64,000 nucleotides of DNA. Origin: Elusimicrobiota bacterium (GTDB lineage: Bacteria > CG03 > SLGR01). Made by a program: the position numbers and the translations under genes. Positions 46,760-57,323 of this stretch are shown here, one piece after another. Positions within the stretch are counted from its first letter, which is position 1. The number at the start of each line of letters is the position of its first letter. Under the pieces are notes generated by a model, which did no database searches, was not told the DNA's origin, and saw only the letters and a program-made list of their open reading frames with translations. Where the stretch lies: NCBI GenBank assembly GCA_003553445.1, contig PWEK01000052.1, forward strand, positions 1 through 64,000, in the 5' to 3' direction.

Positions 46760-48462
46760 TTTCCTAAAATATCTCCCAGTCTCTCTTCAATTTCCTCCTT
46801 ATGTAAAAACTCCTTTTCACCAGTATTTCTGTATTGAATCTCAAGTTTTTTATCACTAAGATACTTCTTACCTATAATTATATGCACCGGTATCCCGACA
46901 AGAAGGGCATCCTTGAACTTCACTCCCGGAGTTTCATCACGATCATCCCATAGCACATCATATTTCTCACCCAGCTCTTTATACATTTCTTTGCAAATAT
47001 CCGAGGTTTTTTTACCCAGCTGAATTAACACCACATCAAAAGGGGCTATCGCGGGCGGCCAGACAATCCCGTCTTTATCATGATGCTGCTCTATTGCCGC
47101 GGCCGCTATCCTGGTTACACCTATACCGTAGCATCCCATTATCATCTCTCTGCTTATGCCTTTTTCATCGGTGAAAACCGCATTCAAAGCCGAAGAATAT
47201 TTTTTTCCCAGAAGGAATGTATGGCCGACCTCTATTCCCCGTTTTAATTCCAGAACTCCCCCGCAGGATTGACAAAGGTCACCGGTCTTGACTTTTCTTA
47301 GGGGTCCTTTCCAGTTTACTTTATAGTCTCTAGGGTAATTGATATTTAAAAGATGAGCATCTTTTTCATTGGCGCCGCTGACGCCATTTTCCATTCTTAA
47401 AACATCTCTATCAGCGAAAATATATTCCGGATTTACTCCCAGAGGACCTGAAAACCCAGGAGGGCCCCCGGTAAGCTCCTGGATGGTTTCTTCATCAGCC
47501 ATTTTAAGCTCGGAAACTCCAGCAGCCTCTTTAAGAAAATTTTCATTAAGCTCATCATCGCCCTTGATTAATGCAACAACCGGCCCTTTTTCGGTATCAT
47601 ATACAAGTGTTTTTATAAATATTTCCGACCCAAGAGAAAGATACCCGCTTACCTCTTCCACAGTCCTCATCCGGGGAGTTTTAACCTTCTCGAGTCTCTT
47701 CTGCTTTACAGAACTGTCAGTTTTTTCTTCTCTTATACGGTAAGGGGCAAGTTCTGAATTCGCGCCGAATCCGCAGGAACAGAGAGCTATCTCATCTTCT
47801 CCATTATCCGCGGTTACCATAAACTCGTGGGAGTATTTTCCACCTATGCTACCTGTGGCCGCTTCCACCATGGCAAAATCAAGACCGCATCTTTTAAATA
47901 TATTTTTGTATGCATCCACATGATTCTCATAGGATTTTCTGCAGCCATCCATTGAGTAGTCAAAGCTGTATGCATCCTTCATATAAAACTCCCGGGCCCT
48001 CATAACCCCGAATCTCGGCCTGATTTCATCTCTGAATTTCATCTGAAACTGATACAAAGTAAAAGGCAGCTCCTTGTAAGAACTAATCTCCGAAGCCGCA
48101 AGTTTCGTTATTACCTCTTCATGGGTCGGTCCCAGGCAGAAATCCCGTTTTTTTCTGTCCTTCAACCTGAAGAGCTCCGGCCCGTACTCATTCCATCTGC
48201 CGCTTTCTTCCCACAGACCCCTGGGCTGCAGAGCGCTCATCATCATTTCCTGGGCCCCTATGGAGTCCATCTCTTCTCTGATTATCTTTTCAATCTTCCT
48301 TACTACCCGCCACCCCGCAGGCAGAAGTTCGTAAATACCGGATGAAATTTTACGTATAAGCCCCGCTCTCACCATAAGCCTGTGAGAAACTATATCAGCC
48401 TCCCTCGGATCTTCCTTTAAAGTAGGAAGAAAATAACCGGATAACTTTCTTCTGTATTTCAT
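46756..48462 (-). CDS. proS: Prolyl-tRNA synthetase
   Basis: SGIYELLPAGWRVVRKIEKIIREEMD, GPTHEEVIT, GCYGIGVTR. Confidence 0.96.
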   Translation of the reverse strand: MKYRRKLSGYFLPTLKEDPREADIVSHRLMVRAGLIRKISSGIYELLPAGWRVVRKIEKIIREEMDSIGAQEMMMSALQPRGLWEESGRWNEYGPELFRLKDRKKRDFCLGPTHEEVITKLAASEISSYKELPFTLYQFQMKFRDEIRPRFGVMRAREFYMKDAYSFDYSMDGCRKSYENHVDAYKNIFKRCGLDFAMVEAATGSIGGKYSHEFMVTADNGEDEIALCSCGFGANSELAPYRIREEKTDSSVKQKRLEKVKTPRMRTVEEVSGYLSLGSEIFIKTLVYDTEKGPVVALIKGDDELNENFLKEAAGVSELKMADEETIQELTGGPPGFSGPLGVNPEYIFADRDVLRMENGVSGANEKDAHLLNINYPRDYKVNWKGPLRKVKTGDLCQSCGGVLELKRGIEVGHTFLLGKKYSSALNAVFTDEKGISREMIMGCYGIGVTRIAAAAIEQHHDKDGIVWPPAIAPFDVVLIQLGKKTSDICKEMYKELGEKYDVLWDDRDETPGVKFKDALLVGIPVHIIIGKKYLSDKKLEIQYRNTGEKEFLHKEEIEERLGDILGK

Positions 48463-49478
48463 AACTGCCTTATTTCCCTTATAAGAACATCAACTATTTC
48501 TTTCTTATCTACCTTACCTATGCGGTTTCCTTTTTTTATAAGCATACCTGAGGATTTCATCCCGCAGATACCAACATCGGACCTTGCCGCCTCACCGGGC
48601 CCGTTAACCTCACAACCCATAACCGCCACGCTTAATGGCTTCTTTAAATCCTCTTCACTCAAATCCGAAATAAGCCTTTCCACCAATCCCAATACATCCA
48701 CCCTGCTTCTTGAACATGTAGGGCACGAGATTATCTCCAGTTTTCGGTTTCTTCCCTCAATTGATTCTTTAAGAATCACAGCTGCCTCCACCTCTTTTTC
48801 AGAAGAACCCGTAACAGAAACCCTTATGGTATCCCCCACCTCATCAACCAGCAGGGCTCCAAGACCAGCAGAGGATTTAATTAATCCTTCAAAAGAAGGC
48901 CCTGATGCAGTAACTCCAATGTGAAGTGGCGTATCCGAATGGGTAGAAAAAATACGGTTGGACTCAACCGTTTCCTTTACAGAAGCTGACTTCATAGAAA
49001 CCACAAAATTTTTAAATCCTGCATTAATAAGCCTTCTGTCCCATTTCAGGGCCAAATTAGCCAGCTCCACCGGCCCCTTTGCTGAGCAGGAGCCGGTATT
49101 GAAACCAAGTCTCAGCGCCTTACCGTATTTCTGGGCCAGTTCCACTGATTTCATTACCGTATCTTCCCGCATATTTCCCGGATTTACCCTTATTTTATCA
49201 AAGCCCGCACTGAAAGCGGCTTTCACAATAGATTCCTGAAAATGACAGTCAGCAACGAGAGGCAGCCCGATATCTTTAAGGACAGAGTATATCACTTCGG
49301 CATCTTCTTTTTTTTCAACAGCGCACCTTATTATTTCAGCTCCTGCACATACCAGCTTCCGGGCCTCCTTTTTAAGCCCTTCCCGGTCTTTTATCGGTGT
49401 TTTAAGCATACCCTGTATCCTGAGCGGATTACTCCCGCCGATTTCGATATTTCCTATTTTTACCTTTCTTGTGATCAT
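48459..49478 (-). CDS. ispG: 4-hydroxy-3-methylbut-2-en-1-yl diphosphate synthase
   Basis: VADCHFQ, IRVNPGN, CPTCSRSRVD, MGCEVNGPGEA. Confidence 0.95.
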   Translation of the reverse strand: MITRKVKIGNIEIGGSNPLRIQGMLKTPIKDREGLKKEARKLVCAGAEIIRCAVEKKEDAEVIYSVLKDIGLPLVADCHFQESIVKAAFSAGFDKIRVNPGNMREDTVMKSVELAQKYGKALRLGFNTGSCSAKGPVELANLALKWDRRLINAGFKNFVVSMKSASVKETVESNRIFSTHSDTPLHIGVTASGPSFEGLIKSSAGLGALLVDEVGDTIRVSVTGSSEKEVEAAVILKESIEGRNRKLEIISCPTCSRSRVDVLGLVERLISDLSEEDLKKPLSVAVMGCEVNGPGEAARSDVGICGMKSSGMLIKKGNRIGKVDKKEIVDVLIREIRQL

Positions 49479-50506
49479 TCTATCAGTCGCAAAATATCCT
49501 GCCAGCTCACATATATAAATAAAAGAAGTATTAATACAAGTCCAACCATATTGGCTGCCGCAATCTCTTTGGGCTTTAAAGAGGATCCCTTTAACCTCTC
49601 AATTATAGCCATAACTATATGCCCCCCGTCCAGAACAGGAACGGGAAGAAGATTTATGACTCCAAGATTAATGCTTATAATTGCAATCAATTCAAAGAGC
49701 GGGGCAATGCCTACACGCACGGCCTGCGCAACCATATCCCCCAAGCCTATAACCCCCATAAGCTCAGGAGCCATCTCTCCGGATATTATTAGCCACAATA
49801 CTGCAATAATTGAAAAAACCATTTCACCGGTAAACCTTATTCCAGTAATAAAAGCTTCTATTACCCCAAGCCTTTCTGTCTCATACAAAGTGCTGAAACC
49901 TATAACAACACGCTCCAACTCCAGATCGTATTCCGGAATGAGTTTCATTTCTATCAATTGACCGTCTCTCTCAATTTTCACCTCAGTTTCACGACCTATA
50001 TATGAAGCCAACCCCCTCTCCCATTCTTTTATTTTTTTACCCTCTATTTCAACTACTCTGTCACCTTTTTGAATCCCTGCCTCTTCAGCCGGACTGCCCG
50101 ATCTAACCTGTCCCACAAGCGGTTCATCGGGCAAATAAGGCATCCCGGAAATCCACAGAACCAAAAACATAATAAAAGCGCCGGTTATAAGGTTCATCAA
50201 ACTTCCCGCCATCAGTATAGGGATTCTCTTTAAGGGTGAAAGCCCCAGAAAAGAATCCGGCTCAAAGGCCTCATCTTCTTCAAGGTTGTCACCCTTCATT
50301 TTCACATAACCGCCCAGCGGCACAGCGCTTACTTTATAACGCACACCATTTTTATTCCACCCCAAAAGCTCCGGTCCGAAGCCGATTGAAAAGGTTTCAA
50401 CCTTTACGCCGCTTTTTAAAGCAACAACAAGGTGCCCGATTTCATGAACCACTATTACAAGCGACAGCGTTATAATTATCGCCACTGCAAATCTTATTAT
50501 TTCCAC
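49475..50506 (-). CDS. rseP: Site-2 protease RseP-like metalloprotease (GTG start)
   Basis: VVHEIGHLVVALKSGVKV, PDZ segment GSPAEEAGIQKGD, PVPVLDGGHI. Confidence 0.94.
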   Translation of the reverse strand: MEIIRFAVAIIITLSLVIVVHEIGHLVVALKSGVKVETFSIGFGPELLGWNKNGVRYKVSAVPLGGYVKMKGDNLEEDEAFEPDSFLGLSPLKRIPILMAGSLMNLITGAFIMFLVLWISGMPYLPDEPLVGQVRSGSPAEEAGIQKGDRVVEIEGKKIKEWERGLASYIGRETEVKIERDGQLIEMKLIPEYDLELERVVIGFSTLYETERLGVIEAFITGIRFTGEMVFSIIAVLWLIISGEMAPELMGVIGLGDMVAQAVRVGIAPLFELIAIISINLGVINLLPVPVLDGGHIVMAIIERLKGSSLKPKEIAAANMVGLVLILLLFIYVSWQDILRLIE

Positions 50507-51660
50507 TCTTTTAACTCCTTTTGCACCCTTTTGTAAATAATATTGTACTCTTTTTCAACTTTATCATATGAGGAAATATTTGAAGGCGGCTTGTTTTCAA
50601 ACTCCCTTGTGATAACATCCGGAATCTGCATAAACCCTATCTCTTCTTCCCCGAATGCCTTAACCGCGGCTTCATCCGCCGCGCAAAGCTGTATGCATCG
50701 CCCCGGAGACGTTTTACCTGCCTCCACTGCAATCTTGAGGCATGGAAACTTTTTGACATCCGGGGTTTCAAACTCCAGATTGGATATGTCATCAACCCTA
50801 AGCCTCCTCGCAGGCGACTCAACCCTGCGCGGGTGTGTGATTGCATACTGGATAGGAATACGCATGTCGCTTACCCCCATATGCGCCACCACGGACCCAT
50901 CTGAGAGCTCCAGAAAAGCATGCACAATTGACTGTGGGTGAATAAAAACATCAACATTTCCATAGTCCAATTCAAATATATTACACGCTTCAATTATTTC
51001 AAGCCCCTTGTTCATCAATGTAGCAGAATCAATTGTGATTTTAAACCCCATATCCCAGGTAGGATGATTCAAGCACTCCCGGGGAGAGGTTTCTTCAAGT
51101 TCTTTAATACTTTTTCTGTAAACCGCACCGCCGGAAGCAGTTAAAATAACCCTTTTTATATCTGACTTATCCTCTCCTTTCATAAGCTGAAGCAGAGCCG
51201 AGTGCTCGCTGTCTACAGGTATAAACTGCCCCTCATACTTAATCTCTTTTCTTATTAAGTGCCACCCCATCACTATTGATTCCTTGTTTGCCGAAGCCAC
51301 CCGTTTTCCCGCCTTTAGAGCCTTCACAGTGGGCTCAAGACCCGCCATTCCGCTTAGGGCATTAAATACTAGGTCAACCTAATCGGCCGTCGCAATTTCA
51401 TTCACTCCCTTTCTTCCTTTGAGAATTTTTAATCCGCGGGTTTTAGATTTATCATACTCTTTAAATGAATTAGAATCCGAAATTGCGGCCATTTTCGGAT
51501 TATATTCGGATATCTGCCTATAAAGCATCTCGGTGTTGCGGTTTGCCGAAATGGCGTAAATCTCAACCCCATCCATTGCCAAAGAAACGTCCAGGACATT
51601 CCTGCCGACCGACCCCGTAGCTCCAAGCACAGTAATTTTCACAATATTACCCACCTGCAT
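50497..51660 (-). pseudogene. dxr: 1-deoxy-D-xylulose 5-phosphate reductoisomerase, interrupted by an in-frame TAG (51379-51381)
   Basis: N-part VLGATGSVGRNVLDV (51379-51660) and C-part NKESIVMGW, VDSEHSALLQ (50497-51348) are in the same frame: ..[26 protein letters not shown].. Confidence 0.9.
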
Positions 51661-52463
51661 GTATAATACACAAAAGGAACCGTAAAAAGCATACTGTCCA
51701 TTCTATCGAGAACACCCCCGTGACCGGGAAGGAAACTTCCCGAATCCTTTCTCTTGAGGTTTCTTTTAAAAAGCGATTCAGTAAGGTCTCCCATAATTGA
51801 TATAAATCCTACCATGCCGCCGAGAATCAAAGCCGCCGAGGCGGTCATAAAATACAGCCCGAAAAGATTCTTCAGTATAAAAACAGCAGCCGCGCCCCCA
51901 ACAACCGAACCTAACGCCCCGGCCCTGCTTTTATTTGGACTTATAACGCTAAGCCGCCTCTTTCCGAATTTAATGCCTGTAAGGTAAGCAATTGTATCGG
52001 AAGCCCACGTCGCCGAAACAGCCAGTATGAGAAACTCTCTTCCGAAAGGCTTCATTTCCCTTAAAAGAACCGAATGAAGAATAAGCCAGCTTACATAGAA
52101 TACCCCCGTAGCGGTCACCCCGAAAGAAATAACCGAATTTTTCATTTCCATTTTAAATACCAGAAAAAACCCCGTACCGATAACAAGAAGTGTTATAACC
52201 GGGTAGGTGTAATCCCTTATAAAAACCGGTTCACCCGAGCCGACTATAAGATAAGCATTTAGAAAAAGGAGCGCGGTTATAACAAATCCCCACCACCTGA
52301 CTGAAGGATATCCTTTCTCTTTACACATCCGGTAAAATTCATTTTGCCCCCCTATTGCCAGAGCAAAAACAAAAATTGCAAAAGGGAAACCTCCCCACAC
52401 CATTAACAGGAGAGCTACAGGAATAGCAACTATTCCCGAAATTATTCTTTTCTTTTTTGTCAT
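51639..52463 (-). CDS. cdsA: Phosphatidate cytidylyltransferase
   Basis: ATWASDTIAYLTGIKFGKRRLSVISPNKSRAGALG; LPGHGGVLDRMDSM. Confidence 0.94.
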   Translation of the reverse strand: MTKKKRIISGIVAIPVALLLMVWGGFPFAIFVFALAIGGQNEFYRMCKEKGYPSVRWWGFVITALLFLNAYLIVGSGEPVFIRDYTYPVITLLVIGTGFFLVFKMEMKNSVISFGVTATGVFYVSWLILHSVLLREMKPFGREFLILAVSATWASDTIAYLTGIKFGKRRLSVISPNKSRAGALGSVVGGAAAVFILKNLFGLYFMTASAALILGGMVGFISIMGDLTESLFKRNLKRKDSGSFLPGHGGVLDRMDSMLFTVPFVYYTCRWVIL

Positions 52464-53143
52464 TCGCGCAGCCCGAAGCGTCTCTGCCGCCTGTTAAAAG
52501 ATTTAACCGCTTTCTCAAGGTGTTCACTCGAGAAATCAGGCCACAGAACATCGGTAAAATACAACTCTGCATATGACATCTGCCAAAGCATAAAATTTGA
52601 AATTCTCTCTTCCCCGCTTGTCCTTATCAGGAGATCAATTTCAGGGAATTCAGGCACATAAAGATTCCGACTCAATTCCTTCTCGCTTATGATCCTTCCT
52701 GACACCTTATTAACCGCATCTAAAATCTCCTGTCTTCCTCCGTAATCAAGACATAAAATAAGGTTGAGTCCGGTATTATCCATGGTGGATGATACCGCCT
52801 TATCCAGCGCGGCATTCACCTTATTTGAAAACCTGTCTCGCCTGCCCGAAAACTTAAAGAGAATATTTTTTGATTTCATATCATTTAGCTTCTCATTTAT
52901 GAACTCCACCAGAAGCTGCATAAGCGCATCAATCTCTTCGTCCGGTCTTTTCCAATTTTCCGATGAAAATGCAAATAAGGAAAGATTTTTTACACTGTTT
53001 TCACTGCACGCATTGATTACTTCGTTTACGCGCTCTGCGCCTTTTTTATGACCGAATGCTGTATCAAGTCCCCTCATTCTCGCCCAGCGGCTGTTTCCAT
53101 CCATTATAATAGCTATACCCCCGGGATACGTATAGGAACTCAA
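52460..53143 (-). CDS. uppS: Isoprenyl transferase (undecaprenyl diphosphate synthase)
   Basis: AIIMDGNSRWARMRGL; FAFSSENWKRP. Confidence 0.95.
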   Translation of the reverse strand: MSSYTYPGGIAIIMDGNSRWARMRGLDTAFGHKKGAERVNEVINACSENSVKNLSLFAFSSENWKRPDEEIDALMQLLVEFINEKLNDMKSKNILFKFSGRRDRFSNKVNAALDKAVSSTMDNTGLNLILCLDYGGRQEILDAVNKVSGRIISEKELSRNLYVPEFPEIDLLIRTSGEERISNFMLWQMSYAELYFTDVLWPDFSSEHLEKAVKSFNRRQRRFGLRE

Positions 53144-53149
53144 CTGCTC

Positions 53150-53707
53150 TTATTCTTCCTTTATTTCTTTTTCTTTTTTTTCGAGAATATCATTGATTTT
53201 ATTGATATGCTTATCAGTGATGCCCTGTACTCTGTCCATCTGACGGTATGCCTCATCTTCAGATATTTCACCTGATTTTTTTGCTTTTTTTATAGTATCG
53301 TTGGCATCTCTTCTAATATTTCTTACTTCCACCCTGAACTCTTCAACTATCTCATGCACATGCCTTATGAGATCCTCTCTTCTTTCCTTGGTTAAACTTG
53401 GCATGTTAAGCCTTATGGTTTTTCCATCAGTATTCGGAGTCAAACCTATGCTGGAGGTCATAATGGCTTTTTCAACAGGAGCCACAGCATTATCATCCCA
53501 AACCTTAATTTCTATCATCCTGGGCTGAGGAATATTGATATTTCCAACCTGGTTCAGGGGAAGTTTTGAGCCGTAATAGTCAACCCTTATACCCTCAAGT
53601 ATGGCCGCAGATGCCCGGCCGGTTCTTATTCCCCTTACCTCCTGCGCAAGAGTTTCAATAACCTTTTCCATTTTCCTTTTTGTTTTCTTTTCAATGTCGT
53701 TATCCAT
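53150..53707 (-). CDS. frr: Ribosome recycling factor
   Basis: GRASAAILEGIRVDYYGSKLPLNQVGNI. Confidence 0.97.
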   Translation of the reverse strand: MDNDIEKKTKRKMEKVIETLAQEVRGIRTGRASAAILEGIRVDYYGSKLPLNQVGNINIPQPRMIEIKVWDDNAVAPVEKAIMTSSIGLTPNTDGKTIRLNMPSLTKERREDLIRHVHEIVEEFRVEVRNIRRDANDTIKKAKKSGEISEDEAYRQMDRVQGITDKHINKINDILEKKEKEIKEE

Positions 53708-53751
53708 AAAAACCTCCGATCACCTTTTGAAGGCGCCGCTTCTATAAATCA

Positions 53752-54456
53752 TCAGCATATTGTAGTTCCGACAGCCTCCCCCTCTACAACCTTTTTCAGA
53801 TTACCACTTTTCAAAAAATTAAACACATTTACAGGCAGTCCGTTCTCTTCAACAAGAGATAAAGCTGCTCTGTCCATTATTTTCAGGTTTTTTTTAATAA
53901 CTTCACCGTAAGGAATTTTGCCTTTTAATAATTTTGCTTTACTGTTTTTTTCCGGATCGCTGTCATAAACCCCGTCAACTTTCGTAGCCTTTAACAAAAT
54001 ATCCGCTTTTATCTCCAGTGCTCTTAAAACAGCGCCGGTATCAGTAGTAAAATATGGCGAACCGGTTCCGCCCGCAAATATTACCACCCTGGAATTCTTA
54101 AGATAATCATCAGCCTTTTCTACAATTAATTCCTCGGTTATTCCCTCTACATTGACGGCGCTCAAAAGAGATGCTCCGACTCCGGAAGACTTAAGTATGC
54201 TCTTAAGTCCAATCGCATTTATTACAGTTGCAGTAAGCCCCATGAAATCCGCGCTTAGCCTGTCAACCCCATCAGAGTCTCTTGCTCTCATTATATTTCC
54301 GCCTCCCACCAGAAGCGCCACTTCCACCCCCTTATCAATTATCTGCCTTATTTCTCCGGCAGCTCTTGTGGCCATTGAAGCTGAAAACCCGCCTTTCTTT
54401 TCGCCGAGCATCTCTCCGCTCAACTTTATAAGAATTCTTTTATATCCGGGGTTCAC
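53752..54456 (-). CDS. pyrH: UMP kinase
   Basis: ILIKLSGEMLG, VGGGNIMRA, FFAGGTGSPYFTTDT-like. Confidence 0.96.
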   Translation of the reverse strand: MNPGYKRILIKLSGEMLGEKKGGFSASMATRAAGEIRQIIDKGVEVALLVGGGNIMRARDSDGVDRLSADFMGLTATVINAIGLKSILKSSGVGASLLSAVNVEGITEELIVEKADDYLKNSRVVIFAGGTGSPYFTTDTGAVLRALEIKADILLKATKVDGVYDSDPEKNSKAKLLKGKIPYGEVIKKNLKIMDRAALSLVEENGLPVNVFNFLKSGNLKKVVEGEAVGTTIC

Positions 54457-55043
54457 TTTCCGATTTCAAACCTGCAAAATCGCGAAACCTGAATGTTTTC
54501 ACCCAGTTTACTTATTGAATCCTGGATAATGTCTTTTACTGTCTTTTTTTCCTCCCTAATATAGGGCTGTTCCAGAAGACATCTCTGAGAGTAAAACTTA
54601 CCCAGCTTTCCTTCTATGATTTTTTCAATTATATTTACGGGCTTGTTCTGCTCCTTAAGCTGCTTGGTTATAACATTTTTCTCTCTTTCTATATCTTCCT
54701 GTGAAACTTCTTCCCGTGAAACCCACCTGGGATCTGCAGCGGCAATCTGCATTGCTATTTCCTTTACAAGATTTTTAAAATCATCTGTTTTTGCCACAAA
54801 GTCCGTTTCGCAGTTCACTTCTACAAGCACCCCTATTTTATTTCCCGGATGTATATATGAGTAAACAATACCCTCGTCGGCATCCCTATCCGCCTTTTTC
54901 GCGGCTTCGGCCTTCCCTTTTTCTCTTAAATAGTCAACCGACTTTTCAATATCATAATTATTTTTCTTCAACGCCCCCTTGCAATCCATTATCCCTGATC
55001 CTGTCATCCGCCTCAACTTTTGAATCTGTTCCAATTCGCTCAT
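54453..55043 (-). CDS. tsf: Elongation factor Ts
   Basis: LRRMTGSGIMDCKGAL, VEVNCETDFVAKTDDF. Confidence 0.96.
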   Translation of the reverse strand: MSELEQIQKLRRMTGSGIMDCKGALKKNNYDIEKSVDYLREKGKAEAAKKADRDADEGIVYSYIHPGNKIGVLVEVNCETDFVAKTDDFKNLVKEIAMQIAAADPRWVSREEVSQEDIEREKNVITKQLKEQNKPVNIIEKIIEGKLGKFYSQRCLLEQPYIREEKKTVKDIIQDSISKLGENIQVSRFCRFEIGK

Positions 55044-55866
55044 TTATTTCCTCCTCTCCTTTTATCTCCTTTTTTATGCTTTTTTCTTTTTCTTTCTCTG
55101 ATTCCGGAATCTTCTCTTCCCTGCTCTCTTCTTCGCCGGGCTCTTTTTTTTCCAGTTCTTTTTCAACTGAAACCGAGTCCTTTCTTAATTCAATCCCTTC
55201 CAGGGCAGCATCCGCAATCGCAGAGGTCACCAGATTTATTGACCTTAAGGCATCATCGTTTCCCGGAACAACATAGTCTATTTCCTTTGGAGAGCAGTTA
55301 GTATCGACCAGCCCCACTATTGGAATATTAAGTTTTCTCGCTTCCTTAACAGCTATTTCCTCAAGTTCAATATCAACAATAAAAATAACCCCCGGAGTTC
55401 GCTGCATTTCCTTTATTCCGCAGAGTCCCCTGTTGAGCCTGTATCTTTCTTTAGTGAGGCGGGATTGTTCTTTTTTTGAAAGTTTCTCCATTTGCCCCTC
55501 TTCTTCGAGTCTTTCCAGATCTTTAAGACGTTCAACGCTTTTCGAAATTGTGGAGAAGTTTGTCAACATGCCGCCCCACCACCTGTAGTTCACATAAAAC
55601 ATGCCGCATCTTTCCGCCTGCTCTTTTATAATTTCACTTCCCTGTCTCTTTGTGCAAACAAAAAGAACATCTTCTCCCTCTGCAACCCTGTTTCTTACAA
55701 AGTTATATGCTTCACTCATTTTCTCCACAGTCTTTTCAAGATTTATAATGTGAATCCTGTTTCTTGACGTAAATATATATGGATCCATATCAGGATCCCA
55801 ATCACTTGTCTGATGCCCGAAATGCACACCAGTCTCCAGCAGCTGCTTAATTGTAACAATTGCCAT
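54958..55866 (-). CDS. rpsB: 30S ribosomal protein S2 with Glu/Lys-rich C-terminal extension
   Basis: LLETGVHFGHQTSDWDPDMDPYIF; VNYRWWGGMLTNFSTI; ~70-aa E/K-rich tail. Confidence 0.96.
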   Translation of the reverse strand: MAIVTIKQLLETGVHFGHQTSDWDPDMDPYIFTSRNRIHIINLEKTVEKMSEAYNFVRNRVAEGEDVLFVCTKRQGSEIIKEQAERCGMFYVNYRWWGGMLTNFSTISKSVERLKDLERLEEEGQMEKLSKKEQSRLTKERYRLNRGLCGIKEMQRTPGVIFIVDIELEEIAVKEARKLNIPIVGLVDTNCSPKEIDYVVPGNDDALRSINLVTSAIADAALEGIELRKDSVSVEKELEKKEPGEEESREEKIPESEKEKEKSIKKEIKGEEEINERIGTDSKVEADDRIRDNGLQGGVEEK

Positions 55867-56097
55867 TTAATATTTCTCCTTTCAATAATTTAAATTACCT
55901 TTTTCTCTTTTCTAGATTTTATTTCCATAGGTTGATTTATCTTCCACCAAATAAAACTTGAGTTGATTTTAATAAAATTTCAATTTATATTCAAGTACCT
56001 CGGATATTAAGTATTATTATCAAAAAATTGTAATTTTTTTTATAATTTCTAAAATATATTTTAATCAGTGTTAATTTTTAAGAGGAAGGGAAACGCA

Positions 56098-57312
56098 ATG
56101 GAAAATATAATACAGTTTAAGGGAATCAGATTCAATGCTGCAGATGGGAATATTTCAAAATACACAGCACCTCCATATGATGTATTTAATTATGGAGACA
56201 GCACCGATAAACTTCTTCGATCCAATCCGCATAACATAGTTCATATACAAAAACCCGAAGGATATGAAGATTTAAAATATTCAAATGCGGCAGATATCTT
56301 CAAAAATTTTCTTTCCCGGAAAATACTTATAGAAGAGAAAGAAAAAGGCGCATATGTTATAAGACAGAAGTGGAATAAAGGGGCAAGAACGGGGCTGATC
56401 GCATCAGTGCTTCTTGACGATTCATATAAGAGAATAAAACCCCACGAAGAAACAAAACCCGGACCTATAAGCGACAGATTAAAACTGACCAGGGCTGCCG
56501 GAGTAAATATAGGCTGTATCTTTGCTGTTTTCCCGGACAGGAACAACCATGCGGCAGACCTTCTTTCAAAAGAGATGAATAATCTGCCGGCCCTTTATGA
56601 CTTCAGCTATCCTGAAAACATTCATAATAAAACGGTGTTTTCAAAAAGCCGGGAACTTCTTTCAATTATTGAAGATAAAACCCTCTACATAGCCGACGGA
56701 CACCATCGCTATCGAACCATGATTGATTACAGAAACTATATGCGCCTCAAAACCGGAAAAAGAGAGGAGGCTTATGAGTACACCATGATGTACCTTGTTC
56801 CGGACAGCGAACTTACCATTCTTCCGTATCACAGGCTTATAAAAAAGTCGGAAGCAGACCCTGCGAAAACACTAAAAAAAATAAAACAGCAATTCAATAT
56901 GACTAAAAAAAGAAATATAAAGATTCCCCCTAAAGGAAATATCGGCATGTATCTGAAAGACGAATATTTTATCCTATCCCCTACGGAAAAAACCCTTTCC
57001 AAACTAAAATCTTCAAAACACAAAATGCCGGACGCCCAGATTCTTCACGATTATATTATCCATCCCATACTTGAAATTGATGACAAAATGGCTAAATCCG
57101 GTGAATATATTGAATTTCTTCCCGGGGATAAAAAAACAAGCAGTATTAAGGAGCTCTTCAATCAAAATAAATACGAAATGGCTTTTCTTCTTTCCCCCGC
57201 TGGTTTTGAAGATATAAAGAGCACAGCGGATTCCGGAAGAACAATGCCCCCGAAATCAACCTATTTTTACCCTAAAATACCTTCCGGAATAGTACTGAGA
57301 AAGTGCAGATAA
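56098..57312 (+). CDS. DUF1015 family protein
   Basis: ORF from 56068; SD-supported start MENIIQFKG at 56098; APPYDVFN, ADGHHRYRTM. Confidence 0.85.
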   Translation: MENIIQFKGIRFNAADGNISKYTAPPYDVFNYGDSTDKLLRSNPHNIVHIQKPEGYEDLKYSNAADIFKNFLSRKILIEEKEKGAYVIRQKWNKGARTGLIASVLLDDSYKRIKPHEETKPGPISDRLKLTRAAGVNIGCIFAVFPDRNNHAADLLSKEMNNLPALYDFSYPENIHNKTVFSKSRELLSIIEDKTLYIADGHHRYRTMIDYRNYMRLKTGKREEAYEYTMMYLVPDSELTILPYHRLIKKSEADPAKTLKKIKQQFNMTKKRNIKIPPKGNIGMYLKDEYFILSPTEKTLSKLKSSKHKMPDAQILHDYIIHPILEIDDKMAKSGEYIEFLPGDKKTSSIKELFNQNKYEMAFLLSPAGFEDIKSTADSGRTMPPKSTYFYPKIPSGIVLRKCR

Positions 57313-57323
57313 GCCAATAAAAG

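Noticed and set aside
49242-49961. 239-aa plus-strand ORF
   Set aside because: Antisense to ispG/rseP, low-complexity; spurious.
51379-51381. Stop-codon reassignment (TAG as sense) to explain dxr
   Set aside because: TAG terminates other well-formed genes in the window (pilC at 36624, mgtE at 14489, GT4 at 18142), so genome-wide reassignment is not supported.
54791-55276. 161-aa plus-strand ORF over rpsB/tsf
   Set aside because: Ser/Phe-rich composition is the complement of the E/K-rich S2 tail; spurious.
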